This document shows, piece by piece, positions 34,732-44,020 of a stretch of 64,000 nucleotides of DNA; position 1 is the stretch's first letter; every line of letters starts with the position of its first letter. The notes under the pieces are model-generated. The model was given only the letters and a program-made list of their open reading frames with translations. It was not told the origin of the DNA and made no database searches. This DNA is from NIOZ-UU13 sp035528395. GTDB taxonomy: Bacteria > Planctomycetota > Phycisphaerae > Sedimentisphaerales > Anaerobacaceae. Where the stretch lies: positions 1-64,000 of the forward strand of contig DATKYR010000218.1 of the NCBI GenBank assembly GCA_035528395.1, read 5' to 3'. The position numbers and the translations under genes are program-made.

Positions 34732-35081
34732 CTTTCGATACCCCCGCTGCGGCCTCGGCCTTCCAGGCTACCGTGGGCTCCGCCCCGGCGAGTGCCGAGA
34801 CAAGCCCCAAACGAGCCTTCGGCGAACTCAGGCCGGGGTTTGAGGGTACCACCCAGTCAGTCAAAGTGCATTTTCAACACCCCCAAGCAAGCTTGAGGGT
34901 GCCACTCACGGCTTCTTTAATAACTCAAAATTCAATAAAATAGCTCAACAAACGGGCTTTTTTCCACATTTCAACGAAATTTTCCAAAAAAAAGCAATAA
35001 TGCGGGTTCTACATCCGTCTTTATATGTGAGAACCAGGCCCGGTACGACAAAAAACAGAGGCGAATCGGGGAAACAGTAAA
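34732..35081. other. Gap with repeat traces
   Basis: No gene. It has GAGGGTACCACCCAGTCAGTC and CAAGCTTGAGGGTGCCACTC, reminiscent of family E, and an AT-rich end that may hold the promoter of the next genes. Confidence 0.4.
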
Positions 35082-35267
35082 ATGCCAAAGAAAGTTACTA
35101 CAGATATTAAGGCCGCGGTTGTGCTGATAGTAACCGAAAATCTTGCTGCCCTGCGTATGTTCGTCAAAAATGTAAAAAATTCAATTGTTAAATTTGTCTC
35201 TAAGCATCAAAATCCGATGTCGCAGGACAAAAAAAGCCGTAACTCAGAAAGGGGCAAAAAATGTTAA
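35082..35267 (+). CDS. Small basic protein of unknown function
   Basis: A 61-residue Lys-rich protein (MPKKVTTDIKAAVVLIVTEN, LAALRMFVKNVKNSIVKFVS). It has no clear ribosome site (GGGGAAACAG 8 bp upstream) and overlaps the next gene by 7 bp. Its first 75 bases resemble those of the next gene (GTTGTGCTGATAG and GAAAATCTT in the same places), so it may be a decayed duplicate of that gene's signal-peptide region rather than a working gene. Confidence 0.4.
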   Translation: MPKKVTTDIKAAVVLIVTENLAALRMFVKNVKNSIVKFVSKHQNPMSQDKKSRNSERGKKC

Positions 35268-36241
35268 GGAAAATCATTACATTGAGCGTCATAACAGTAG
35301 TTGTGCTGATAGGAGTTGAAAATCTTATCGCTCAGGAGCGCACGGACGAACCTCAAACAGAGCCAACACAAAGGCAAAGGGGCCGGGCGGAACGGCCTCG
35401 AAGACAACAAATGGACGGCGAAGCATGGGCCGGACGTGCCGAGGCTATGCGAGGGAGGCGTCAGCAGGAAGGAGCCGATAATAACGAGGCAATGAAAAGG
35501 GAACGCCGGCAAGAATCTGCCCAGGAAGGCACACCAAGAGGCAGAGTGAACCGCGAGCCGCAGCAATCTCGTCGAGGCCAAAATCTACCTATGCAACAGA
35601 TGTTAGGCAGGTGGAACCGCGGCTGGCAGGGTAGAGGTATGGGCAGATGGGGACGAGGCTTACAGGCCGGAGGTATATGCCCGTGCCCATGGTGTCAAGG
35701 CTTCCAGGGCAGAGGTATGGGCAGATGGGGTAGAAGCTTCCAAGGTAGAGGTATGGGCGGATGGGGCCAGGGCTTCCAGGGCAGAGGTATGGGCGGATGG
35801 GGCCAGGGCTTCCAAGGCAGAGGTATGGGCGGATGGGGTCAAGGCTTCCAGGGCAGAGGTATGGGCGGACGGGGCCAGGGCTTCCAAGGCAGAGGTATGG
35901 GCGGATGGGGCCAGGGCTTCCAGGGCAGAGGTATGGGCGGGCCAGGCCCGGGTATGCAGCCATTTCCAGATATGGGGCCATTCCCGCCTGAGTCGCCGGA
36001 AGGTGAAGATGTATTAGTACCGGCGCCGCCGATGCAGCGCAGGGGTATGAACAGGCCAGGCCCGGGTATGCAGCCATTTCCAGAAGTGAGGCCGTTACCG
36101 CCTGAGTCACCAGAAGGTGAAGATGTATTAGTACCAGCGCCGCCGATGCAGCGTAGAGGCATGGGCAGACGCGGACGAGCCTTACAAGAGCCAAACGCTC
36201 CGGAGCCGGGGCCAAGGGGTCCTGGACGCAGGTTTGATTAG
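35261..36241 (+). CDS. Exported Gly/Arg/Gln-rich repeat protein
   Basis: A 326-residue low-complexity protein. Residues 1-25 are a signal peptide ending IAQ. Residues 26-115 are rich in Arg, Gln and Glu. Residues about 147-228 are seven near-perfect 12-residue repeats, GFQGRGMGGWGQ, from 36-bp DNA repeats. Then a 38-residue unit containing PGPGMQPFP, PPESPEGEDVLVP and APPMQRRGM occurs twice (about 227-303). One CPCPWC cluster lies at 140-145. Strongly cationic with aromatic Trp: could bind acidic polymers, metal or nucleic acid, but no family was recognised. Ribosome site AAAGGGG. Confidence 0.75.
   Translation: MLRKIITLSVITVVVLIGVENLIAQERTDEPQTEPTQRQRGRAERPRRQQMDGEAWAGRAEAMRGRRQQEGADNNEAMKRERRQESAQEGTPRGRVNREPQQSRRGQNLPMQQMLGRWNRGWQGRGMGRWGRGLQAGGICPCPWCQGFQGRGMGRWGRSFQGRGMGGWGQGFQGRGMGGWGQGFQGRGMGGWGQGFQGRGMGGRGQGFQGRGMGGWGQGFQGRGMGGPGPGMQPFPDMGPFPPESPEGEDVLVPAPPMQRRGMNRPGPGMQPFPEVRPLPPESPEGEDVLVPAPPMQRRGMGRRGRALQEPNAPEPGPRGPGRRFD
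35690..35945 (+). repeat. 36-bp coding tandem repeat
   Basis: Seven units of GGCAGAGGTATGGGCGGATG plus GGGCCAGGGCTTCCAG in register with the codons; middle units are almost identical, so copy number can be expected to vary between strains. Confidence 0.85.
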
Positions 36242-36486
36242 GCAAAGAAGGGATTCTGCCTGGCAATAGTTAGCGTCAAGAAATAACTAAAAGAATAATT
36301 TGGGTGCTTTTTAGCATATAACCACCCTCCTTAAAATGACTGGGTGTGCTCTCAGAAGCATATCCAGCCATTATTTATTAGGACAGGTAAAAAGGCATAG
36401 AGCGGACAGGAGGCAGAAAAAGTTGATTAATTTTTTATTTTCTATAGCTCCTTGAAAATACAGAATTTATAAAATTTACATTGAAA
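36242..36486. other. Convergent gap
   Basis: AT-rich, no gene and no clear terminator found. Confidence 0.3.
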
Positions 36487-37506
36487 CTATTTGTTCAGCC
36501 ATTTCTTGAAATCCGGCTCCAACAGATTTTTAATCTTCGGTTCATCCATATTTTCCGGACTCGCCACCACCGAGCCGGTGTCGATTCGTTTGTCCACCTT
36601 CCGGCCGCGAAGGTGCGCCACAATTGTCTTAACCCCTAAGTAACCCATATTGATTGGATCCTGCAGCACCAGCCCTTTGATATATCCTTTTCGCAGCGCC
36701 TGCACAAGCCGGTCGGAGCTGTCAAAACCAACATAGTCAACTTTGCCCGCCAGACCGCTGTCCTCTAGCGCCCGCAGCATTCCAAACGTCGTTGACTCGT
36801 TCGGGCAGAAGATTCCGTCAATGGTCAGCCCTCCGTCAGGCTTACGCAGCGGCGCCAGCAGGTTTTCGCTTGCTATATAGGCGCTTTCTGTAGTCGCACC
36901 ACCGTACTGGTTCGAGCTGACCACCTCGATTTCCGGATATTTCTCTTTCAACACGTCCAGAAATCCTTGCTCCCGTTTCGTCGAGCTGGCTGAGCCTTCG
37001 TGGCAACGCAGCATAATCACCTTGCCTTTTCCATCTAAAATCTCTGCCAGACGTTCGCCGCCCTTTCTGCCGCCGATATAGTTGTCCGTTGCCACGAAAC
37101 TGGTGTAATCCTGGCTGTTTAGCCCGCTGTCGATTATAACCACCGGGATACCGTTGTTTACGGCATCCCTGACCGGCATTCGCAGTGCCGCATCGTCCAA
37201 TGGTGCCAGCACGATTCCTGAGACGCCGCGTGTTATGAAATCTTCCACCACTCTGATTTGCGACTCCCTGTCATCTTCCTTAAGCGGCCCTTTCCATATA
37301 ACCTCCACTTCCAGGCCGGAGTCTTTTAATTCCTGCTCGGCCTTGACCGCCCCGGCGTGGATTGACTTCCAAAAGACGTGTGTCATCCCTTTGGGAATCA
37401 CTGCTATTCGGTACTTGCCCTTGCTTTCTTCTTTCCGTTTACAACCGATTGCAATAAAAGCAAAAGCTATAGCGACGAATACAACTACGGCTAATGCTTT
37501 TTTCAT
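36487..37506 (-). CDS. Sugar-binding lipoprotein (RbsB-type periplasmic binding protein)
   Basis: A 339-residue protein of the Peripla_BP_4/RbsB family. The signal ends in the lipobox AIGC (FAFIAIGCKRKEE). Binding-protein text: KYRIAVIPKGMTHVFWKSIH, EDFITRGVSGIVLAPLDDAA, GIPVVIIDSGLNSQ, YIGGRKGGERLAEILDGKGK and GFDSSDRLVQALRKGYIKGL. It would deliver a sugar to an ABC importer, but no ATPase or permease gene is nearby. The ATG at 37506 follows GGAAGTGG; a GTG three codons earlier is less likely. Confidence 0.9.
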   Translation of the reverse strand: MKKALAVVVFVAIAFAFIAIGCKRKEESKGKYRIAVIPKGMTHVFWKSIHAGAVKAEQELKDSGLEVEVIWKGPLKEDDRESQIRVVEDFITRGVSGIVLAPLDDAALRMPVRDAVNNGIPVVIIDSGLNSQDYTSFVATDNYIGGRKGGERLAEILDGKGKVIMLRCHEGSASSTKREQGFLDVLKEKYPEIEVVSSNQYGGATTESAYIASENLLAPLRKPDGGLTIDGIFCPNESTTFGMLRALEDSGLAGKVDYVGFDSSDRLVQALRKGYIKGLVLQDPINMGYLGVKTIVAHLRGRKVDKRIDTGSVVASPENMDEPKIKNLLEPDFKKWLNK

Positions 37507-37673
37507 AATTACCACTTCCGGAATCTTCGTTTTGACAACTCCGGCCTCTTTGCTCCGTCACGTAAGAGAGACCGCAAATCTACTGCAAAACCGACCATCG
37601 ATTAATATCTCATTTTTATACAATAGATTACCGATAATCAGCGATCAATAAAGTGTCTGAATTCTTCCAAAGG

Positions 37674-38009
37674 TCAAACCATGTCTTTAAGATTCTTAAG
37701 CGGCCGAATCTTCACAACATTACGCGCCGGCTTGGCCTTGAATACAGTTTCTTCGCCAGTGAAAGGATTGATACCCTTACGAGCCTTGGTTGCAGGTTTT
37801 CGCTGTACGACCAACTTCATCAAACCGGGCACGGTGTATGCACCGGCGCCGCTTCGACCGAGACTCTTTTTAATTTGAGCAGCCATTGCTTCGAACACAG
37901 AGCTAACATCCTTCTTTGTCAATCCTGTCGCATCGGTGATCCCCGATACGATCTCACTCTTGGTCATCGGCTTTGCAGATGAGTTCTTCGCTACATTCTT
38001 CTTTGCCAT
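37674..38009 (-). CDS. HU-family DNA-binding protein
   Basis: A 111-residue HU/IHF-fold protein with a basic N-terminal extension (MAKKNVAKNSSAKPMTKSEI). The core follows the HU pattern: IVSGITDATGLTKKDVSSVF, EAMAAQIKKSL, and the DNA-binding arm region RKPATKARKGINPFTGEETV followed by KAKPARNVVKIRPLKNLKD. It compacts or bends DNA. It has a TTGACA box at 38121-38126 on the minus strand followed 17 bp later by TATGTA. Good ribosome site GTAAGGAGAG. Confidence 0.92.
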   Translation of the reverse strand: MAKKNVAKNSSAKPMTKSEIVSGITDATGLTKKDVSSVFEAMAAQIKKSLGRSGAGAYTVPGLMKLVVQRKPATKARKGINPFTGEETVFKAKPARNVVKIRPLKNLKDMV

Positions 38010-38505
38010 AACATACTCTCCTTACGATGAAAAAAGATTAGAGAAAACAATCCTTTAGACTACGGTTTCCACCGAGTCAACAATCAATAAGCACACATAC
38101 ATATGGATTTTCACCGAGCCTGTCAAGCAAGAATACGCTGAGTATTTAGAAATATGTCAAGTTTAAGCCTAATCAACGGCAAATAGGGATCATCGTTAAT
38201 GAAGAAGATGTGTTGGTTATAATCATTTTTCGTTGCTGCTCAACTATAACTTTGCACATCTGTTGATAGATGAAAACTGCTGCTCGGCCCTTCCTTAAAA
38301 CGGAACTATCAGTGGTTATTGCCCAGAAGATCACATCGGTCATTGAAAATGTTTACAAATTTTATGTTTTCTATAATACCTTGGCTTCAAAGAGCTTATG
38401 AAGCGGACATTTTTGCTGGATTGGCAGATAACGAGCAATTTGGTTATAGGTGCGTTGTACGCGTCAACTCACTAACAGGTGGCCGTTTACAAGAGCAGCG
38501 TGTTT
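38010..38505. other. Gap before the amidase-like gene
   Basis: Contains the HU promoter (TTGACA at 38126-38121 on the minus strand). Nothing else was recognised; the plus-strand frame at 38319 is the shadow of the minus-strand gene and of non-coding DNA. Confidence 0.35.
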
Positions 38506-39054
38506 TCAGCGCCAGTCGTTTGGGTAGTAGATGGATTCAGGCCGAATGCGGAACTTTTTGCACAGTCCATCCAGGAGCGTTTCCAACCTTTTTATCTGGC
38601 AATCGGTTAGGTGAGCGGTTTTACCGTCAGCTATAACGCAGATTCGGATAGTCTGACTGCTGCCGTACCAGTTGCGGTCGGGGATGAGCGGCCATTGTCT
38701 CTGCCATTTTTCTGTTGGCTGTATTTGTCCGTCTTCGTCGCCAAGACCGTTGCATAAACAGAAGTGGAAGTTATTATCCTCGGGACCGGCCAGACCACTG
38801 AGCAAAGCCAGCTGCTTTATATTGCCGTCTTTGGTGCCGCTGTAGTAAATCTCGATGCGGTTCCAGCGGTCAGGGGACTGGGCTGCCCGAGAAGAAATAG
38901 CTTTTTGGACGGGGCCGAGTCGTTGATACGTAGAAAGAGAAAATGGGCCGGCAGATGGGGGATTATGGCCCAGGGCCATTAGGCTTATCGCTCCGATGGT
39001 CATTGAGGCCAGCAGCATCGCCAATACTTTTGCTACCCTTGCCTGATTCGGCAT
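38506..39054 (-). CDS. N-acetylmuramoyl-L-alanine amidase-fold protein lacking zinc ligands
   Basis: A 182-residue protein with an N-terminal membrane segment (VAKVLAMLLASMTIGAISLM) and a PGRP/Amidase_2-like domain: RWNRIEIYYSGTKDG, NNFHFCLCNGLGDEDGQIQP, WQRQWPLIPDRNWYGSSQTI, RICVIADGKTAHLTDCQIKR, LCKKFRIRPESIYYPNDW. In active relatives the first zinc His pair is in 'IHHS' and the last in 'GHRD'; here they read IYYS and YYPND. The fold is kept but catalysis is probably lost, so it may bind peptidoglycan. The ATG at 39054 is preferred over an upstream GTG at 39201. Confidence 0.7.
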   Translation of the reverse strand: MPNQARVAKVLAMLLASMTIGAISLMALGHNPPSAGPFSLSTYQRLGPVQKAISSRAAQSPDRWNRIEIYYSGTKDGNIKQLALLSGLAGPEDNNFHFCLCNGLGDEDGQIQPTEKWQRQWPLIPDRNWYGSSQTIRICVIADGKTAHLTDCQIKRLETLLDGLCKKFRIRPESIYYPNDWR

Positions 39055-39201
39055 AGTCTCATCCCTGAGAGTTACGGCTTCATATTTTTTTGCAAAATAC
39101 CTTCCCTGAACTCGAAAAATCCACAGATGCTCAGGTTCCCATCCTGCACCTGTTAAGCTTAGGCTCAAACATAATCGGCGCCTAATGGTTCCCTTAACCA
39201 A

Positions 39202-39638
39202 AGTAAGTGCAGTCCCTTATACAGTAAACATCGGCACTGACCAACGAATCACTCCAAATTTTGCCAAAAAATCTCTAATTTATCTTTGCCGGCTCACAGA
39301 GCCGCGACTTTACTCCAAAAAGGGGGAAAATCCTCTAAGATTTTAGAATGCTGCAAGTTTCTGTAAGATGTGAAAAACAAAACACCTCACAAATAACCTG
39401 TTATAAATATGTTGATTTATGGAATTAAGATCTGTAATATACGCTTTGTCAAATTTAAGGTGAAAAATCTGTGGTGAAAAACCGTTGGCCAAATGGATTC
39501 CCGCTTACGGGTCTGTTGAAAAAGTCCAGCACCGATTAGGCATGGGCCTAAGCTCAATTGGTGCTGGACGACGAAGCAACCTCGACTTCTTCAACAAGCC
39601 CTTACGCGAGAATGACAAAAGAAGGGGTTGTGCTCGAA
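39202..39638. repeat. Gap with a family B palindrome
   Basis: 39506-39602 is a palindrome: TTGAAAAAGTCCAGCACCGA on the left, TCAATTGGTGCTGGAC in the middle-right and GACTTCTTCAACAAGCCC on the right; the ends match repeat family B (46170, 48645, 59715), the centre differs. The reading frame of the next gene runs back into this repeat, so the start of that gene must lie to the right of it. Confidence 0.65.
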
Positions 39639-41693
39639 ATGACAAGTCATTTAGAAACAGGAAGAAAAGAAGTGGCATCAGAATCCGATACCCTTCAAGG
39701 AGGATTTCGTCCGCTGTCTTCGGAGCAAATCACTCAATTAACCAACCAGGGATGTAGCTGTGAGGACTTCTCGAAGGTCCTGGTTGCCGAGGATTTCAAT
39801 GCAGATACAGTGAAATCGACACATTTCTGCGGGCAGGTAAAGTTAGGTGTGTTTGAAAAGCAGGTGTCATTTTTCGGCGGTGTTAAGAAGCCGGCCGGGA
39901 TTAGTCATGCAACGATCCATAACTGCATAATCGGCAATAACGTATATATCAGTCATGTAAGGAACTACATCGCCAACTATATAATCGAAGATGATGCTGT
40001 GATAGAAAACATTGACCTGCTTGCGGTAGAAGGCGAAAGCTCATTCGGTAACGGGACGGAAGTTGCTGTTGTCAATGAGGCCGGCGGCAGAGAAATAGCG
40101 ATTTATGACCATTTGTCTGCTCATACGGCTTATATAATAGCTTTTTATCGGCACAGGCCGGAAGTAATTAAAAAGCTGCAAAAAATGATAGCCGACTACA
40201 CCGCCTCTGTTACCAGCTCTATGGGCGTTGTGGGCGAAGGTGCCATGCTCATTAACTGCAGAATTATCAAGAACACCAAGGTAGGTCCCGCAAGTGTGAT
40301 AGAGGGTGTGAGCAGATTGGAGAACGGTTCGGTCAATAGCTGTCCTGAGGACCCCGTTTATATTGGACCCGGTGTTTTTGCAGAAGATTTTATCGTGTGC
40401 AGCGGCTCGAACATTACAGATGGGACAATAATATATAAATGCTTTGTCGGCCAGGGCACTGTATTAGCCAAGCAGTATTCTGCGGAAAACTCGGTGTTCT
40501 TCGCTAACTGCGGTGGTTTTCACGGCGAGGCCTGTTCGGTATTTGCCGGGCCTTATACCGTAACACATCATAAGTCCACGCTACTGATCTCCGGGCTGTT
40601 TTCCTTCTTGAACGCCGGCAGCGGAACCAACCAGAGCAATCATATGTACAAACTGGGGCCGACCCACCAGGGTATTGTCGAACGCGGCTCGAAGACCGCA
40701 AGCGATTCATATATGCTCTGGCCGGCAAAGGTCGGGGCGTTTACCGTTGTGATGGGCCGACATTATAAGAACTCGGATACTTCGGATTTACCTTTTTCAT
40801 ACCTTATTGAGCACGAGGACGAAAGCATTCTTGCCCCCGGCGTGAATTTACGCAGTGTAGGGACTGTTCGCGATGCTCGAAAATGGCCAAGGCGCGACAA
40901 GCGAAAAGACCCAAGGAAGCTGGACTACATAAATTTCAAACTTTTAAGCCCATATACGATTCAAAAGATGCTTAACGGCTGCCGGCTGCTTGCGAATCTT
41001 AAAGCAACGTCCGGCCAGAACACCGAATACTTTACCTACAACAGTGTCAAGATTAAAAACTCATCGTTGGACAGGGGCGTTAGACTTTACCAGATAGGTA
41101 TTGATAAATTCCTGGGCAATTGTCTGATTAAGCGGCTGCAAAACAAGCAGTTCGAAAGTGTTGATGAGCTTTGCGAAGAGCTGAGGCCGAAAACCGACGC
41201 AGGGCCCGGAAAATGGGTGGACCTGGCCGGCTTGTTTGCTCCGGAACCAGCCGTGCAAAAGATGCTCTGTGATATTGAAAACGGTACTATCAGCACATTA
41301 GAGCAGCTAACAAATGCATTTCAATCTATGTATGATAATTATTCTGCATACGAATGGGCCTGGGTAGCCAATGTTTTGCAGCAGCGCTTAGGCAAAACGC
41401 TCGATCGGATAACTCCAGACGATATTATTGAACTGACAGCAAAATGGAAAACAGCCGTCGTAGAGCTTGACCATATGCTTTATGCAGATACGAAAAAAGA
41501 ATTTGCCGCTACTGCTCAAATCGGGTACGGGCTTGACGGCAAGAAAGAGATAAAGCAGGCCGATTTCGAACAGGTAAGGGGGACATTCGAGGAAAACAGT
41601 TTCGTTTTGGAAATTGAAAAACATATAATCAGCAAAACAGCCCTCGGCGATGAGCTTATCAGCCGAATGCAAAAACTGTTGAGTAGTGAGTAG
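39639..41693 (+). CDS. DUF4954 family protein (left-handed beta-helix type)
   Basis: A 684-residue protein of the DUF4954 family, known mainly from Bacteroidetes and planctomycetes. It begins FRPLSSEQITQLTNQGCSCE and CEDFSKVLVAEDFNADTVKS, continues with hexapeptide-repeat text (ISHATIHNCIIGNNVYISHV, GPASVIEGVSRLENGSVNSC) that suggests a nucleotidyl- or acyltransferase-like left-handed beta-helix, and ends in a helical part. No signal peptide. The ATG at 39639 has GAAGGGG 12 bp upstream; an ATG at 39612 is possible. The next gene, 67 bp on, is nagB, so a link to amino-sugar metabolism is possible but unproven. Confidence 0.82.
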   Translation: MTSHLETGRKEVASESDTLQGGFRPLSSEQITQLTNQGCSCEDFSKVLVAEDFNADTVKSTHFCGQVKLGVFEKQVSFFGGVKKPAGISHATIHNCIIGNNVYISHVRNYIANYIIEDDAVIENIDLLAVEGESSFGNGTEVAVVNEAGGREIAIYDHLSAHTAYIIAFYRHRPEVIKKLQKMIADYTASVTSSMGVVGEGAMLINCRIIKNTKVGPASVIEGVSRLENGSVNSCPEDPVYIGPGVFAEDFIVCSGSNITDGTIIYKCFVGQGTVLAKQYSAENSVFFANCGGFHGEACSVFAGPYTVTHHKSTLLISGLFSFLNAGSGTNQSNHMYKLGPTHQGIVERGSKTASDSYMLWPAKVGAFTVVMGRHYKNSDTSDLPFSYLIEHEDESILAPGVNLRSVGTVRDARKWPRRDKRKDPRKLDYINFKLLSPYTIQKMLNGCRLLANLKATSGQNTEYFTYNSVKIKNSSLDRGVRLYQIGIDKFLGNCLIKRLQNKQFESVDELCEELRPKTDAGPGKWVDLAGLFAPEPAVQKMLCDIENGTISTLEQLTNAFQSMYDNYSAYEWAWVANVLQQRLGKTLDRITPDDIIELTAKWKTAVVELDHMLYADTKKEFAATAQIGYGLDGKKEIKQADFEQVRGTFEENSFVLEIEKHIISKTALGDELISRMQKLLSSE

Positions 41694-41760
41694 TGAGTAG
41701 TCAATTAACCACTCACCAATTAACCAATTAACTGCTAACCCAAGTGACGAGGACAAGTTT
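41694..41760. repeat. Short AATTAACC/TAGTGAG repeats
   Basis: GAGTAGTGAGTAGTGAGTAG and CACCAATTAACCAATTAACT; same type as at 20478-20540 and 54644-54690. Confidence 0.6.
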
Positions 41761-42576
41761 ATGAGAGTGATAATTGAACCGGATTATGAGTCAGCGGCCG
41801 GGTGGACTGCCAATTACATAGCTAAGAGCATCATTAATTTTAAGCCGAGCAAAGCCAGGCCTTTTGTGTTAGGCCTTCCAACAGGCTCTTCGCCGCTGGG
41901 AGTATATAAGTCACTGATAAAGCTCAATAAAAAAGGATTAATTTCTTTTAAAAATGTTATTACCTTCAATATGGACGAGTATGTGAACCTGCCGAAGGAG
42001 CATCCTGAAAGCTATCATTCATTTATGTGGAACAACTTTTTCAGCCACATAGACATTAACAAAGCAAATGTCAACATTCTCAACGGTAAAGAAAAGAACC
42101 TCGAAGCCGAGTGTAAGAGATATGAGGCAAAGATGAAGAAGCTGGGCGGTATTAAGCTATTTCTCGGTGGTATCGGCCCTGACGGCCATATAGCGTTTAA
42201 CGAACCTGCTTCGTCGTTATCTTCCAGAACACGCATTAAGAAACTGACTTACGATACCCTCGTAGCTAATTCGCGATTCTTTGATAATGACGTGAACAAA
42301 GTACCCAAAACCGCTCTGACAGTGGGCGTAGGGACCGTTATGGATGCCGAGGAGGTGCTGATTATTGTTAACGGTCATAATAAAGCCCGTGCGTTGCAGC
42401 ACGCTATTGAAGGGGGCGTAAATCATATGTGGACAATCAGCGCCCTGCAAATGCACCCTAAGGGCATTATCATCTGCGATGAAGAAGCCACAGGTGAGCT
42501 GAAAGTCGGCACAGCAAAATATTTTAAGGACATAGAATCAGACAATCTTGACCCGGCTACACTTTTGAAATCGTAA
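41761..42576 (+). CDS. nagB: Glucosamine-6-phosphate deaminase
   Basis: A 271-residue enzyme that converts glucosamine 6-phosphate to fructose 6-phosphate and ammonia. Family motifs: VLGLPTGSSPLGVYKSLIKL (phosphate site), ITFNMDEYVNLP (catalytic Asp), LFLGGIGPDGHIAFNEPASS (catalytic His region) and SALQMHPKGIIICDEEATGE. Length is normal. Ribosome site GACGAGGAC. It may be transcribed with the DUF4954 gene and would recycle amino sugars from peptidoglycan or chitin-like polymers. Confidence 0.96.
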   Translation: MRVIIEPDYESAAGWTANYIAKSIINFKPSKARPFVLGLPTGSSPLGVYKSLIKLNKKGLISFKNVITFNMDEYVNLPKEHPESYHSFMWNNFFSHIDINKANVNILNGKEKNLEAECKRYEAKMKKLGGIKLFLGGIGPDGHIAFNEPASSLSSRTRIKKLTYDTLVANSRFFDNDVNKVPKTALTVGVGTVMDAEEVLIIVNGHNKARALQHAIEGGVNHMWTISALQMHPKGIIICDEEATGELKVGTAKYFKDIESDNLDPATLLKS

Positions 42577-42871
42577 GCGCTGATTCGAAGTATGTGCTTA
42601 TACGAATTCAAGTTAATTCTTGCGCCTTACTCTAAAAGCATTCCGGCCGTGAGGGTGGGATAAATGGCCACTATATCATAAATCGTCATTATATAAAGCG
42701 CACTTATTAAGTTGAATTGGTATTAGCCAGACAATGGCGCAAGCCATCCTGTGGACTGAATATGCAGTTTCCTGACGTGTCACGTGCTTCGGAGCCCGTG
42801 AAAACACGGCCAAAATGGCCGTGCCACTAACAAATCAACAGCGGCTAAACACATACGATTCGAACGACGGG
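42577..42871. other. Convergent gap with a hairpin
   Basis: Contains AATTCAAGTTAATTCTTGCG (42604-42623), which recurs in reverse at 60922-60941, and ATATAAAGCGCACTTATTAA, similar to 46515. The hairpin at 42805-42823 is listed separately. Confidence 0.45.
42800..42823 (-). terminator. Possible terminator of the parvulin gene
   Basis: On the minus strand CACGGCCATTTTGGCCGTG is followed by TTTT. A 7-bp GC-rich stem with a short T-run, about 50 bp after the stop. Confidence 0.4.
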
Positions 42872-44020
42872 CTACCGGGGAACAGGTGCCGGTGCCGGCG
42901 GCGCAGGTTCTTTGCCGGGCGGGTAAACTATGTTTGCCGCGGCCTTGAGCGATTCGATATACTTGTTAGCTAATTCAGACTGTTTTTGTTGCGTTAGTTG
43001 TCTTATGAGGCTGTCCCTGGCCTGCTCAAACGAAGTTGTGCTGGCACCCTTGTGGTCGGTAACTTTTATTATATGGTACCCGAATCGGGTCTCGACAATA
43101 TCGCTGACCTCTCCTACTTCCAGCGCGAATGCAGCTTTTTCAAAGGGTGGAACCATTTTGCCTCTGTCGAAGAAATCCAAATCGCCGCCTTGTGCTGCAG
43201 AGGGACAGTCTGAGTTGGCTTTGGCTAATTCGGCAAAATCAGCTCCGCCTTTGATTTGTTCAAGCAGGCCCTGAATCTTTACTTTGGCCTCGGCTTTGGC
43301 CTGGTTCGGGTCGGCTTCAGAGTCAGTGGTATCAGGTGTTATGAGAATGTGACTTGCTCTTAATTGTTCTTTTACTTCGAACTGTGTTGGGTTTTCATCA
43401 TAGAACTTTTTGGCATCTTCTTCTGTAATATTTATCTTTCCGGCCCATTGGGCCTCCACAACTTTCTGATATGTCATTCCCTTTCGGACTTGTCCTTTTA
43501 CTTCGTCAAAGCTTTGGCCGGATTCGGCTGTTTTCTTCTTGAACTCCTCCAATGATAACGGCTCTCTCTGGGCAGCGAGCATTACTGTGATCTGGTTAAT
43601 CACTTCTTCTTCGGTCACTACAATATTCGCTTCTTTCACCTTTTCCTCCAGCAGCCGTCCAATAATTATTCTATCGAGGGCTTGTTGTTTGAGCTGTTTT
43701 TCGAATGCCTGGGCAAAGGCGGGCGGAAGCTGTTTGCCTTGTTGGGCCATTTTCTCAAGCTGCGGCCTGATGATTTCTTGTAGCTCGGCCTCGGTAACAT
43801 CGATCCCGTTGACGGTTACAGCAACGCTGTCAGCGGGTTCTTCCGGGACTTGGGGTTCAACTACATTGACGTCGGCTTCGGCTTCGATTTGGGCGGGGGC
43901 CGCTTGAGGTTTATCGGCATCGACCTGCTCAGTGGATTTAGACCTGCAGCTCAAACCAAGAGCGGCAAAAAATATCACAACACAGGTTAAAAGTCTTTGA
44001 CTCAAAAACAAACGGTTCAT
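42872..44020 (-). CDS. Parvulin-type peptidyl-prolyl isomerase lipoprotein
   Basis: A 382-residue lipoprotein. The signal ends in the lipobox LGLSC. A SurA-like N-terminal region follows (DSVAVTVNGIDVTEAELQEI, then long helices to about 230) and a PpiC domain: LRASHILITPDTTDSEADPN, GGADFAELAKANSDCPSAAQ, GGDLDFFDRGKMVPPFEKAA, FGYHIIKVTDHKGAST. It helps fold exported or outer-membrane proteins. The ATG at 44020 has AAAGGAC before it; an upstream GTG-type start at 44110 would hide the signal. Confidence 0.9.
   Translation of the reverse strand: MNRLFLSQRLLTCVVIFFAALGLSCRSKSTEQVDADKPQAAPAQIEAEADVNVVEPQVPEEPADSVAVTVNGIDVTEAELQEIIRPQLEKMAQQGKQLPPAFAQAFEKQLKQQALDRIIIGRLLEEKVKEANIVVTEEEVINQITVMLAAQREPLSLEEFKKKTAESGQSFDEVKGQVRKGMTYQKVVEAQWAGKINITEEDAKKFYDENPTQFEVKEQLRASHILITPDTTDSEADPNQAKAEAKVKIQGLLEQIKGGADFAELAKANSDCPSAAQGGDLDFFDRGKMVPPFEKAAFALEVGEVSDIVETRFGYHIIKVTDHKGASTTSFEQARDSLIRQLTQQKQSELANKYIESLKAAANIVYPPGKEPAPPAPAPVPR

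Noticed and set aside
38319..38636. 105-codon plus-strand frame
   Set aside because: Overlaps the amidase-fold gene on the other strand and has no domain or ribosome site.
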